Assembly: GCA_963576725.1 (NCBI GenBank)
Contig: OY755241.1
Coordinates: forward strand, 868,001 to 932,000
Reading direction: 5' to 3'
From: Azorinus chamasolen
Taxonomy: Eukaryota; Mollusca; Bivalvia; Cardiida; Solecurtidae
Length of the DNA: 64,000 nucleotides
Of the stretch, positions 11,932 through 22,272 are shown piece after piece. The translations under genes and the position numbers were made by a program. Every line of letters begins with the position of its first letter. The stretch's first letter is position 1. The notes beneath the pieces are model-generated. The model searched no databases. It saw only the letters and a list, made by a program, of their open reading frames with translations, and was not told the origin of the DNA.

Positions 11932-11955
11932 TTTATGGTGACAGAGCGGTGGGAT
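11932..11955 (+). other. Putative primer-binding site
   Basis: Four bases after the LTR end comes TGGTGACAGAGCGGTGGGAT. TGG matches the complement of the tRNA CCA end, and the GTGGGATT that follows resembles the complement of a tRNA T-arm/acceptor region (leucine tRNA-like, by memory). The exact primer tRNA is not resolved. Confidence 0.5.
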
Positions 11956-12043
11956 TTGGTATTTTAACCAGATCCAGCGATACGAACCTATCTTTTGAAT
12001 ATCTTAAGTAAATTAGTAACAGTTTACGCTACCAACAGTAATC

Positions 12044-13915
12044 ATGCACAGCCCAAGATCCGTTGACAGTGAGGGGGTAATTTTCTTCAAACCAGTTACC
12101 CGTTCGCCACGCAACTCACATAGTGAACTGTCCAGCCCTTATCACTCACCCAAGAGAAGACCCAGTGAATCAACTATACACGAGAGACCGATCTCGCCGG
12201 AGATCATTGTTCAAAGGCAAAGTCCAAGACATAGTTCTGCGCATACACATTTAAATCAGTCCACAACACATGAGCACATGGCAAGAAGTCAGACCAGTAC
12301 ACAGCTTGATTTAGGTGACAAACAGAATGATACGACAGGAAACTACAACACAGAAGTAGCCAGTATTCTGTCCAATATAACAGATGTACTCACCCAGATG
12401 AGCAGTCAGTTAAATTCCTTAAAATCCAGTCAAAAGAATACACACAACGTGAATCCAGATACACAAAACACACACCATAATCAACATGCTGATAGAGTGA
12501 CGTCATACAGCTCACGTAATAGTGACGTAGCCACATTCCAGACTAGGAATTACCCAATTTACTCTAATAAAAGCCCCAGGGTTTCATGTAGAGATACCAT
12601 TCATAGTATAGATATGCAAGCTTCAGAAAGGGCACGTCAGTCTCCCCCAACACAGGCACCAAACAGAGTTTATCACAACCAGACACAAGAAATGAATACA
12701 TGTGTAGACCCTGACAATTACAGACATATTGCACATAATATACCAAACAAGCACCCATGCCAATATTATGCCAATGAATCTTTAGGGACAAGACAGGTAC
12801 CATCAGCAATGTCGGATCCAGATCAAAACACTCGAAACAACAACAGTGTAGACTTAGATCCAGCAGTGCAAGCCAGATATAGGTCAGATAGTGTGGCACT
12901 CCAACCCCAAGAGTACAATGAAAGGGTTTTGACCCAACAACTTAGTAGACCCAAACGGTGGAATGATTTGGGAGGCATCAAGATCAGTCCATTCACAGGC
13001 GATGAAGAGTGGCGTGTTTGGCATGCGAGGTTCGAAACCATCACTCAAAGGTTTGGACTGACAGAAGATGAAAAGCTAGACCACCTTCTACCAAGAATAG
13101 AGGGCAAAGCAGCAGAATTTGTTTTCACCCAGCTACCTTCAAGCTTTTTGTCTAGTTACAGACAAGTTGCACATGAGCTTGATTGTAGATACAGAGTGAT
13201 TGAGACACCTAGATCATTTGCAGCCAAATTCAGTCATAGGACCCAGAGGGTAGGCGAAACCGCTGAACAGTATGCCGCTGATTTGAAGGTCTTATACGAC
13301 AAGGCCCATGGGTACAGAGACAGACAAACACGAGAAGAAGACCTAGTAAGAAAGTTCTTGGATGGTCTGAGAGACGACGACGTGAGATTCGAGGTCGAAT
13401 ATCACAAAGAACCAACAACAATAGACGAGGCAGTTTTTCATGTGGTGAACCTGCTTCAAACCCGTCGAAGAGAGTTTCATGACAGACGCCAAAGAGAGAG
13501 CACAAGGCGGCTAGAGGATGAAATAACTTATACATGTAGCAAGGATAAAGAGCAACATGAGACACCCTCTAATCAAGAGAACCACCTTCAGACCAGTTGT
13601 AAGAGAAATGATTGTGCCAACGTAACAGAATCAAAAGGTTTAGAAGAAATTCTCGAGAAAATATTAAAGAAGCTCGACAACATTGAAGAAAGTAAGCTGA
13701 CAGCCACAGAGAAGCAAGCTGGCAAGAGAGGAAAAATTGTCGAATGCTTCAACTGCAGAAAAATGGGTCACTTTGCTCGTGACTGCCCCGAAAGAAAACA
13801 TAGGAGAGAGAGGTCGACTGGGGAGCAGTTTGAAAAGCAAAAGGATTACAATGACCGAAACAATAATTTAAACTACAGGGGACCGGCTCTTGCGGCCAAA
13901 GAGAGGTCCAATTAA
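12044..13915 (+). CDS. gag: Gypsy Gag (capsid and nucleocapsid)
   Basis: 623 residues from an ATG 113 bases past the LTR. The first ~310 residues are low-complexity, rich in S, Q, N and H. Then comes a capsid-like retrotransposon-gag domain (WRVWHARFETITQRFGLTED, about 325-470), a coiled-coil-like stretch (LEEILEKILKKLDNIEESK), and one CCHC zinc knuckle CFNCRKMGHFARDC at ~567-580 for RNA packaging. The stop is just after a -1 frameshift signal that leads into pol. Long for a Gypsy Gag because of the N-terminal extension. Confidence 0.92.
   Translation: MHSPRSVDSEGVIFFKPVTRSPRNSHSELSSPYHSPKRRPSESTIHERPISPEIIVQRQSPRHSSAHTHLNQSTTHEHMARSQTSTQLDLGDKQNDTTGNYNTEVASILSNITDVLTQMSSQLNSLKSSQKNTHNVNPDTQNTHHNQHADRVTSYSSRNSDVATFQTRNYPIYSNKSPRVSCRDTIHSIDMQASERARQSPPTQAPNRVYHNQTQEMNTCVDPDNYRHIAHNIPNKHPCQYYANESLGTRQVPSAMSDPDQNTRNNNSVDLDPAVQARYRSDSVALQPQEYNERVLTQQLSRPKRWNDLGGIKISPFTGDEEWRVWHARFETITQRFGLTEDEKLDHLLPRIEGKAAEFVFTQLPSSFLSSYRQVAHELDCRYRVIETPRSFAAKFSHRTQRVGETAEQYAADLKVLYDKAHGYRDRQTREEDLVRKFLDGLRDDDVRFEVEYHKEPTTIDEAVFHVVNLLQTRRREFHDRRQRESTRRLEDEITYTCSKDKEQHETPSNQENHLQTSCKRNDCANVTESKGLEEILEKILKKLDNIEESKLTATEKQAGKRGKIVECFNCRKMGHFARDCPERKHRRERSTGEQFEKQKDYNDRNNNLNYRGPALAAKERSN
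13867..13909 (+). promoter_or_regulatory. Programmed -1 ribosomal frameshift signal
   Basis: The heptamer TTTAAAC (13867-13873) lies in the gag frame as T TTA AAC, the canonical X XXY YYZ slippery site. After a 6-base spacer comes a stem: GGACC (13880-13884) pairs with GGTCC (13905-13909), and CTCTT (13887-13891) with AAGAG (13899-13903), around a 7-base loop. The pol frame (-1) opens at exactly 13867, right after a TAA, and gag stops at 13913-13915. Position, frame, spacer and structure all agree. Confidence 0.88.
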
Positions 13916-16900
13916 GCAGCAATGAGGAAGGCCAAACATGTGGGACAAGTAAAGAAGAATCATGCATTGATGTTGAAAGTGTTGATGGCAACAAATGTAA
14001 ACTACCAAAGAAGGGACTGGGTGATGGGATATATATAAGAGGAGTTGTAGAAGGTATACCGGTAATATTCACCACAGACACAGGGGCTTCTAGGACGGTG
14101 ATATCTACAAGGGTATACGACAAAATACCAGAAAATAGAAGGCCATTATTACGGAAGTCTGTTTGCTTAAAGGGAGCCGGCGGGTTGCCTATTAAGGAGA
14201 AAGGGAAGGCCGAGTTCACGCTGGGACTAAGTTCAACCTTAGAGATCGTCAGGGAGGCTATAGTAGCCGAAATAGAGGATGACGTTCTGCTGGGGTATGA
14301 CGTCCTGGGCGGGAATGGGAAGGCAGCAGATATTCTCCTTAGTAAGAACAAAGTAATTTTCGACGGGGTCGAAATACCGTGCTTTCAGATTGGCAAGGGA
14401 GGAGGGACTCGAAAGGTAGTAATGGCAGATGACTTCAACATCCCGGCACTTAGCGAGACGGTAGTAGATGTGTATGTTGACCGGAGTGAGGGTGACGATG
14501 AGGATCGCCGAGCAGAATATCTGCTAGAGCCAACAGACAACTTTACAGAAGCATATCCTCTGTTAATGGCAACAACCCTTGTAAACATCAATGCGGCGCC
14601 CACATGTAAAGTAAGACTGCTAAACCCATTCTCCACTGACGTACAGCTAAAACAAGACACAGAGGTTGGGAAAGCAGAAAGAATAGAGCGGATAGTGAGT
14701 GTCGTAACAAAAGAAGAAAGCAAGGATGACGACCAGCAGAATATCCGTAGAGTAGCAATGACCCCAAAGGAAGTTGCAGTAAATGAAAACTCACACGAAT
14801 TGGGCAGGGAAACAGACATACCTGCACACTTACAAGACTTGTTTGAACGGTCTACTAAGGAGAAGGGTAGTTATGAGCGGCAAGTGATAGCCGGACTACT
14901 GATAAAATACAAGGATACCTTCTCTAAAGATGAGTGGGACATTGGCCTGACCCATCTGGCAGAACACCCAATAAAAACCGGAGATGCACATCCTATTAAA
15001 CAAAGACCAAGAAGGGTTCCAATCGCACATGCAGAAGAAGAGAAATTAGCAATTGAGGATCTAATGAAGAAGGGTGTTATACAGAAAAGTACCTCACCTT
15101 GGGCCAGCCCCATTGTGTTGGTAAAGAAGAAATCTGGTGCCATCCGACCATGTGTGGATTATCGTAAAGTAAATTGTCTAGTAAAACAAGACGGGTTTCC
15201 TCTGCCACGTATCCAAGACTGTTTAGATGCAGTCGCGGGATCTACATTATTCAGCAGCTTTGATCTTACCAGCGGTTATTTTCAGATTCCACTAAAGAAG
15301 GAAGACATACCAAAGAGTGCATTCTGTTGCAAATATGGTTTATTCGAGATGACACGCATGCCCTTTGGTTTGAATAACTCAGCTAGCACGTTTCAGCGGA
15401 CCATGGAACTTGCGCTGCAAGGCTTGCAATGGGTCACATGCCTTGTGTATATTGATGACATCATAGTTTTCGGCACTGACTTTGACCAGCATATCCAAAG
15501 AGTGGATGAGGTTCTGACACGTATTAAGGTCGCCGGTCTCAAGCTGAAACCTGAAAAGTGCAATATGCTCCAGACTGAAGTAATTTTCCTTGGACACCGA
15601 GTATCTAGCCATGGCGTACAACCGGATCCTAATAATATAGCTAAGATCTTACAGTGGCCCGTCCCTCGAGATGCTAAGCAAGTAAAGCAATATGTAGCTA
15701 CCGGATCCTATTATAGACGATTTGTGAAAGACTTCGCAAAGATTGCAAAACCTCTCACAGAGCTCACCAAGAAAAACAAAGAGTTTGTTTGGGACGACAG
15801 ATGTGAACAAGCCTTCCTCCAGATCAAACAGGCACTTGTGAGTCCAGACATAATGGGGTATCCCAGAAATGATGCCGGTTCCTTTATGCTAGATGTAGAT
15901 GCTTCTGGGTTTGGTATAGGTGGCGTTTTGTCCCAAATACAGGAAGGCAGGGAGAGAGTTATAGCTTACGCCAGCCGAGCGTTAAGTAAAGCTGAGAAGA
16001 ACTATTGCATCACAGAGAAGGAACTCCTTGCTGTAATTTACTTTGTGCAATATTTCAGGCAGTACCTTCTGGGGCGTAAATTTATTGTACGGACAGACCA
16101 CCAAGCCTTAGTGTGGCTGTTCAGCCTGAAGGAGCCGAGCGGGAAAATCGCCAGATGGATTGAGATACTAGCTCCATACGATTTTGAGATAGAGTATAGG
16201 CCTGGTAAAAAACAAGGACATTGTGATGCCTTATCCCGCTGCAATACTCCTCGAGACTGTTCGTGTCACGAAGTTGACATGAGCGAACCATTAAAATGCG
16301 GTCCATGCAAAAAGTGCTGCCGGAGAGCGGAGCAAATGATGCTGGATTGGAAGGTCCAGGTAACTGGTGACTTTGAAAATAAAGATGACACTTGCATCAA
16401 TCCAACAGAGACTCTCATCAAATCTGTAGATGACGGACAAAAACCAGGTTGCTCTAAAGATTCTACTCAGAGAATAAACCCTACCAAACAAAACAGCTGG
16501 TTGGGGTTGTGTGACTCTAGCGGAATGGCATGTCATCAGAAACAAGATCCAGATTTAGATTTTGTCATTCAAGCCATAGACGCTGGCGAAAAACCGAGAA
16601 ATGAGGAGCTGTCAACTAAAAGCCCGGCTGTGAGACATTACATGATGCATTGGGACTTACTGAGGTTAGACCATGGCGTCATTTATAAGGTCTGTCGAAG
16701 CGCAATTAGTATACAGTCTACACAGCAACTGCTTATTCCAAGGGAATTTCGAGAACAGGTCATGTTTCAAATGCATGACTCGGTCACCGCTGGTCACATG
16801 GGGGTGAAAAGGACCAAGGCCAGAATCGCACAGCATTATTACTGGTATAATATGCGCGAGGACATATCTCTCTATGTGAGGGAGTGTGACATTTGCGCCG

Positions 16901-17883
16901 CAGATAAGAAGCCACCCAAGCTACCAAGAGCTCCATTGGGAAGGGTTGGTGCAGGTGCTCCATGGGACGTGTTAGCAGTAGACTATACAGGCCCTTTCCC
17001 AGTAACAAGCAGAGGTAACAGGTACATACTGGTCCTTACAGACCACTTCACCAAATATGTTGAAGTGATAGCAGTACCCAACCAAACAGCAGAAGACTGT
17101 GCACAGAGAATTGTGAATGACTTTGTGTCTAGATGGGGAACACCACTCTCTATCCACAGTGACCGAGGGACGACCTTCGAGAGTAAATTGTTTAATGAGC
17201 TCTGCAAAACTCTACAAGTTAAGAGAACTAGAACCAGTGCGCGACATCCGCAAGGGAACGGTCAAGTAGAGAGGTTCAACAGAACACTGTTGAAGATGAT
17301 AAGGGCCTACCTTGCTGGTGAACAAGAAGAATGGGATCAGCATCTAGGTATACTGGCAGGTGCATATAGGTCAACCCCGACTGAAGCCACCCGAATTACA
17401 CCAAATTTGATGACGATCGGTAGGGAAATTCGTCTGCCTGCAGATCTGATTTTCAGTCATGAAAATGCACTGCCCGAAGCAACAACAGTAAATCCATGTA
17501 GCTATGTTACGCTATTGAAAGACAAGATGTACCAGGCTCATGAGGTAGCCAGAAAGCATTTGGCAAGTAATGCTAAGAGAAGCAAAGAGATATATGATAT
17601 GAGAATGTCTTTTCACAGGTACCAGACTGGAGATATAGTATGGTGTCTTCATGAGGCCAGAAGAGTAGGCGTGATGCCGAAATTGGAGAAGACCTACGAT
17701 GGCCCATACGTTATCAAGGAGAAAAGGTCTGAAGTAAATTTTGTACTGCAACTGGATTCAGATGGAAAGGAGAAGCTTGTCCATCATAACAAGCTAAAAC
17801 CGTATGAAGGACGGCATCCACCAAGATGGGTGTCTAAGGCATCTAAGAAGTTCTGTTCCGACCCAGTTGTGACGTCTCAATAA
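13867..17883 (+). CDS. pol: Gypsy Pol (protease, RT, RNase H, integrase)
   Basis: Open in the -1 frame from the slippery site; a first non-AUG codon at 14098 would cut off the protease, so expression by frameshift is the better reading. Counted from 13867: protease DTGAS (~71); RT with CVDYRKVN, SSFDLTSGYFQIPL and the active site YIDDIIVFG (~528); RNase H with DVDASGFGIGG (~676), TEKELLAV and RTDHQALVW; integrase with the H-H-C-C zinc region (GHMGVKRTKAR, CDICAADKK), then AVDYTGPFP (~1037), HSDRGTTFE (~1097) and HPQGNGQVERFNR with the catalytic E (~1134); and a C-terminal GPY/F-type module (YDGPYVIKEKRS). No chromodomain is evident. No stops or frameshifts. Confidence 0.95.
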   Translation, partial: FKLQGTGSCGQREVQLSSNEEGQTCGTSKEESCIDVESVDGNKCKLPKKGLGDGIYIRGVVEGIPVIFTTDTGASRTVISTRVYDKIPENRRPLLRKSVCLKGAGGLPIKEKGKAEFTLGLSSTLEIVREAIVAEIEDDVLLGYDVLGGNGKAADILLSKNKVIFDGVEIPCFQIGKGGGTRKVVMADDFNIPALSETVVDVYVDRSEGDDEDRRAEYLLEPTDNFTEAYPLLMATTLVNINAAPTCKVRLLNPFSTDVQLKQDTEVGKAERIERIVSVVTKEESKDDDQQNIRRVAMTPKEVAVNENSHELGRETDIPAHLQDLFERSTKEKGSYERQVIAGLLIKYKDTFSKDEWDIGLTHLAEHPIKTGDAHPIKQRPRRVPIAHAEEEKLAIEDLMKKGVIQKSTSPWASPIVLVKKKSGAIRPCVDYRKVNCLVKQDGFPLPRIQDCLDAVAGSTLFSSFDLTSGYFQIPLKKEDIPKSAFCCKYGLFEMTRMPFGLNNSASTFQRTMELALQGLQWVTCLVYIDDIIVFGTDFDQHIQRVDEVLTRIKVAGLKLKPEKCNMLQTEVIFLGHRVSSHGVQPDPNNIAKILQWPVPRDAKQVKQYVATGSYYRRFVKDFAKIAKPLTELTKKNKEFVWDDRCEQAFLQIKQALVSPDIMGYPRNDAGSFMLDVDASGFGIGGVLSQIQEGRERVIAYASRALSKAEKNYCITEKELLAVIYFVQYFRQYLLGRKFIVRTDHQALVWLFSLKEPSGKIARWIEILAPYDFEIEYRPGKKQGHCDALSRCNTPRDCSCHEVDMSEPLKCGPCKKCCRRAEQMMLDWKVQVTGDFENKDDTCINPTETLIKSVDDGQKPGCSKDSTQRINPTKQNSWLGLCDSSGMACHQKQDPDLDFVIQAIDAGEKPRNEELSTKSPAVRHYMMHWDLLRLDHGVIYKVCRSAISIQSTQQLLIPREFREQVMFQMHDSVTAGHMGVKRTKARIAQHYYWYNMREDISLYVRECDICAADKKPPKLPRAPLGRVGAGAPWDVLAVDYTGPFPVTSRGNRYILVLTDHFTKYVEVIAVPNQTAEDCAQRIVNDFVSRWGTPLSIHSDRGTTFESKLFNELCKTLQVKRTRTSARHPQGNGQVERFNRTLLKMIRAYLAGEQEEWDQHLGILAGAYRSTPTEATRITPNLMTIGREIRLPADLIFSHENALPEATTVNPCSYVTLLKDKMYQAHEVARKHLASNAKRSKEIYDMRMSFHRYQTGDIVWCLHEARRVGVMPKLEKTYDGPYVIKEKRSEVNFVLQLDSDGKEKLVHHNKLKPYEGRHPPRWVSKASKKFCSDPVVTSQ

Positions 17884-18341
17884 TAACAGTGACGACGTGA
17901 TAAGACATTTTATACATAGTACTGTACCAATCATTTAGGTGGAAGTGTGATAATTATGTTGTTGTGTGAATAGTTATAGCTGAACTTTCGAAACTGTGCA
18001 TTAAGAAAGTATATTTGTGCATAACTGTATAACGGGTGTGGACATTTAAGCATATAATTATATATAAGGGAGCAACGATGAGTGATATTATTAGATATAT
18101 GTGTGTAATAACGGTTGACCTGTGTACGAACATGTAAATGTGATAACAAGATGCTGTAGGTTTTGTTATGTATGACATGTACAAACTTTGTAAACACACG
18201 GTAAACGGCAAACAAAGGTCGCTTTAGATGGCAGTAAACGAACGCTTTTATCAGAAAAATAAACAACGTCAGCGGTCAAAGGAAGCATAGATATATTTCA
18301 GGATGTAAATTAAGAATTGCTCCTTGATTCTATACTTTCAG
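17884..18341 (+). other. Pol-ORF3 spacer with candidate 3' splice site
   Basis: About 460 bases without a supported ORF on the plus strand. It ends in TTGATTCTATACTTTCAG, a good pyrimidine-rich splice acceptor, with AG at 18340-18341, directly before the zinc-finger ORF. That ORF has no ATG near its start. Confidence 0.5.
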
Positions 18342-19631
18342 GCTTCCAGTACACTGTCAAACTTTAGAAACCGTGGGCGAGCATACAGATGTAAGCGATG
18401 TAATACAGTCCTACGAAAGGGAAGGATGGTTGGTCATGTTTTGAAGCACCATGTACCTATGGACCGAGTGCCGTTTTATTGTACACTATGTCGTTTTGGG
18501 TGTCAGGACAGCCAAACACTACTAGATCACCTTCAAAAGTACAGGCGACATGTAGATGCCGAAACAAAGCTCGTGACAGTGCCTAATTATGCAGAGATGC
18601 TGAAAAGGGCCGAGGACCCATACGTAGTCAGTGACCAGGACATGACTATGCTCGGCAAGGAAGAATCTCAGCAGTGGTGGCAGTCTAGGCGGCAACCCTC
18701 CTTTCAGGAGGAAGATCCCTTTGAGGAGGAAGAGGAGGAGGATGGAGTGATTGTTCACGCGGGCAAGACCTATCCCAGCTGGATGTTTGCGGGAGAAGCT
18801 ACAAGTAGAAAGAATCCAGTATACCATCCAACCCCAATCAGCCAGCTGAGTCATGGCGTACTTACCATCAACACGAGCCAGACCACAACCCAGCCAACAC
18901 CAGTAAACGCCCTGTTCAATACCACCATAGGCAATGGTTGCCCAGTGATGGGATCACCCATTAGACAACAGGCAATCCAGCCACTCGGTATAGCGCCGCA
19001 GATGACACTCCTGCAACAACAACCAGAGGCTATAGATCAGTTGTTGGAAGTGTCAACAGACAACCACCTGACTGTATTTACTGAGTCTACAGCAAAGCCC
19101 GAAAGACCATTGCACGCCACAACTCTAGGGACATCAAATGGTCTGTTGAACACGCCAGTCATCAATGTCCGTTCCCCTTCAGGACCTACCCAGACTCCAT
19201 GCCAGGACGAAAACATTTTGAACACACTTTTGAACCAGGATACCACAGACCCCCTTTTCAAGGAGACCTGCAGTGGTCAACCAGAACAAGAAGGCCTGAA
19301 TCAACCAAGCCAGAAAAGGGCAAGATTAGATTCAAACAACAATGCAGCTTCAGACAACACCCATTTAAATAAAGCATTAACCGAGATGACCAAGGCCATA
19401 AGCAGCGGGTTCCAGAGGGTTGTTGAAGCATTGGATGCCAATACTAGAGCTATCGGATGCCAAGACAGAACTCTGGAGAGGGCAGTGACTGAGCTAGGAA
19501 GGATAGAGAGAAAGCTTAACCAGATAGAAAAAACTGTTCAGTCATCCGGAGCAACCCAGGCCAAGCCAGCTGAACACGCAGAATCCCTCCATCAAAAGCC
19601 AAAAATGAAGAGCGTGGTCAAGAAGACATAA
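18342..19631 (+). CDS. Extra Gypsy ORF: double C2H2 zinc finger plus coiled coil
   Basis: About 430 residues downstream of pol, in the place where env sits in some Gypsy elements. Two C2H2-like fingers lie near the N-terminus: CKRCNTVLRKGRMVGHVLKHH and CTLC..DHLQKYRRH. Then come a WW-containing segment, an acidic run (EEDPFEEEEEEDG), a long Q/T/P-rich low-complexity middle and a C-terminal coiled coil (LNKALTEMTKAISSGFQRVV onward). There is no signal peptide or membrane segment, so it is not an envelope. The frame runs upstream to 18324 without an ATG; the first ATG is at 18426. With the acceptor at 18341, a spliced mRNA is likely. Role unknown; a nuclear DNA-binding or targeting protein is one possibility. 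Confidence 0.8.
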   Translation, partial: ASSTLSNFRNRGRAYRCKRCNTVLRKGRMVGHVLKHHVPMDRVPFYCTLCRFGCQDSQTLLDHLQKYRRHVDAETKLVTVPNYAEMLKRAEDPYVVSDQDMTMLGKEESQQWWQSRRQPSFQEEDPFEEEEEEDGVIVHAGKTYPSWMFAGEATSRKNPVYHPTPISQLSHGVLTINTSQTTTQPTPVNALFNTTIGNGCPVMGSPIRQQAIQPLGIAPQMTLLQQQPEAIDQLLEVSTDNHLTVFTESTAKPERPLHATTLGTSNGLLNTPVINVRSPSGPTQTPCQDENILNTLLNQDTTDPLFKETCSGQPEQEGLNQPSQKRARLDSNNNAASDNTHLNKALTEMTKAISSGFQRVVEALDANTRAIGCQDRTLERAVTELGRIERKLNQIEKTVQSSGATQAKPAEHAESLHQKPKMKSVVKKT

Positions 19632-20945
19632 CCTACAGTTACATTGTACTGTAATCACGGCTTCTAAACACCGGCATCCCCAGATCATACAGTTAACTAA
19701 TCCAACCAGTAGGACATTTAAATAGCAATATATGAAGACATTCCTTATTGCCATATGCTATGAATTTTCTAATTGGGTCAACATGAGTAACAGTCTCAGT
19801 TATAATGAAAATTTCAGTACATTAATAATAATTTTAAGTAAACAAATATGTAAGATAATAGCTCTTTCCATATGATCTACATTGGAAACAGTTATTTACC
19901 TACATGATAAACTGTGTTAGATTTCACTATAATTCAGTATTAACTGACGACAAGGTTGACACTTTTACTCGTGTAATGTGCAATCTGAAAATGAAAGCAT
20001 TTAGTGATATCACAAAGGACATAGTGGGTGGACCCAACATCAACTATCTTTATATTAACAATAGGGTACGCTATGAGACTGTAGTGATATCGTGTAGTAC
20101 GCAGTGACTGAAGCCAATATCTACGGACGCGATGTTAAAACTGATGTTACCATCCGTACCATAAACATTACACATATATCCAGTGATAGACACTATTTTG
20201 GGAAGATTGACATTCCAGCGTTGTGATACAATATTCAAATATTTGTGACGCATAGTTGTGATGCTATTTTTAACTCATTATATTAAGTATGGTGTAAAGC
20301 CATGCTTAATTTTCATTTCTGAATAGCACGGTGTCAGCTCGAAAATTTCAGTATTAAATACAGCTGCTTAATTGAAGGTTATCTGGCACAGCGATGCACT
20401 TGCTATTCAAAAAAAAATGAGTATTGCAATCTTAATTAGCCTGTAACCATGGCACTTTTGCAACTACATAGGTTAAATTTGCTTTGAGAGGTAATTTTAC
20501 AGAGACGTTTTACTGTAATAGCTTGTTTGATTAATGTTCTGTGATATTGCAGATATGGACTGTGTCCTATACTTTCAGTGTCTATAGGATTAGGAGCCGA
20601 GGACAATGGCATTTTACCTGTTGAGAATTTGTCCATAAAGTTAACCGTGTCAATGCATTACGTCTTGACATATTACTTTATGGGAAGCCGGACAGAGGCG
20701 GCAACTTTCACATTTACTTGTTGAGTATTCTTGTTATAAAGCAAGATTGTTTAAATTTTAAAGATTGTTATTATAATTAAAAGTTACAAGGTTACAGGTA
20801 CAAAAATCTTTGATTTGTGATAAATACTTTGCATGTGGTATCGTAAAAGATACAGCTGAACAGCTAAACTTTATTGTTATAAGTACTGTTCTTTATGTTT
20901 AGAATTGTAGGCAGCGGGAGCTTTGCCTATCAAAGAGGGGGGTAA
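19632..20945 (+). other. Gypsy 3' untranslated region with polypurine tract
   Basis: 1.3 kb with only short chance ORFs. It ends in AAAGAGGGGGG (20932-20942) followed by TAA and the LTR, the expected polypurine tract priming plus-strand synthesis. AT-rich otherwise; I see no further signals. Confidence 0.75.
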
Positions 20946-22078
20946 TGTAGCATCCGCGATGCACTCATGTACGTCGACTTCTGACCCCAGAGACAGAGGA
21001 TGAAATACACTGTGCATCGTGTTGTCATTCCAGTTTCACTTGCTAGAAAGCTGTATCTTTTCTTACTTGACTTGGCTCATGCATGTTTTAATCCTCATAT
21101 TTATTTGTTTAGCTAAAATGCACTCGATTTTAGGGCCTAGTATGTGAGATGCTACAGTATAATGTCCGCCATCTTGGTTGCTACAGTGGTGCATTGTGGG
21201 TTGTTTACTATAGAAATAACGCTCAAAGCAGACAGAATTACCATAGCTATGCCAAAAAGAAAGGCTCAAGATATCTATTTCCCCATGGTACATATTTATT
21301 TTGGGATTTTGTTGGCAAGTTTCCATGATCAAACTAGTTTGTAATATTTTCAAACAGTATAACATAGTTCTTCATATGTAACCGGAGGCTGAATGTTTTC
21401 ACGCGCGTTACCTAGCATTTCCAACCACCAACCAGTATTTGACTGTTCAACCACTTGATCAGCCCGTCAAAACTTGACGGTTTCCAGTCAGTTTTGACGG
21501 GGACGAATCACGTGACCTTTTCCAACCTTCTTTTTGTCAGTTTCCTACCACTTTTTGACGGGGAATCTGAGCGCGAGTATAAAAGAGCCGGATTTTTGGC
21601 TGAGGATGAGAGAGTTGAGGGAGTTGAGCTAGGGTCAAGAACTACGCTAGCCTGTTTCAGAAACATACATTCTAATGGTGCGCATTTTAAGGCATACGAA
21701 TAGAACATAGATGAAAGCATTTCATTTTATGACAGAATTTCGACTGATCTATAGAATAAATGCAGATCTTGGCATTTTACAGATTTAAAGCTTTATTCGA
21801 ATTACGCGGTTTTGCAACTTATTTATAAAATACTTTGGTCACTGACGTTGTGCTGTAGCTACCGATCCACCACCTAGATTTATATCATTAAGACTGAGAT
21901 TGACATAAGCTTATCGATTGGATCTTGATCCATTGATAAATTCACTTACAAGAGCTATTTGCAAGAGGTTTGCCGTGTGTGGTGTTTACTAGGCCCATAG
22001 TATGATAAGTTGTTTGAATTCGTATGTATCTATTTGTGGAAGAATCTAGAGAATTCTGAATAACAATCACCAGAATAT
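20946..22078 (+). repeat. 3' LTR, first 1133 bp
   Basis: Identical to 10724-11856 except for A-to-T at 21875, including the TATA box at 21578. Interrupted at 22078 by the CR1/L2-type LINE; the remaining 75 bp are at 27460-27534. Confidence 0.95.
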
Positions 22079-22272
22079 AAAATCAAATCAAATAGTTTAT
22101 TGATACATTCAGGCCTCCAGCCCATAGTACAAGAAATACATTCAAACGTAAATATACAATCAAATGTAGTAGAGCAGTATCACAAGTTTCATACAAAGGC
22201 ACGTACATATATATATATATGTGAACACATATAGCATTTTAATCGATTGTTTCGGCGTAATGTTCTGAGTGT

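Noticed and set aside
14098..14100. Start of Pol at this GTG
   Set aside because: The frame is open upstream to 13867 and the protease DTGAS motif lies before 14098, so this is not the start.
18324..18341. Start of ORF3 at a TTG codon
   Set aside because: These bases form a polypyrimidine tract and splice acceptor; a spliced start fits better.
18324..19631. ORF3 as a retroviral-type envelope
   Set aside because: No signal peptide, no transmembrane helix, no cleavage site; zinc fingers and coiled coil indicate a nuclear protein.
19904..20107. 67-residue ORF in the Gypsy 3' region
   Set aside because: Short, no motif, in an untranslated stretch; could not be supported.
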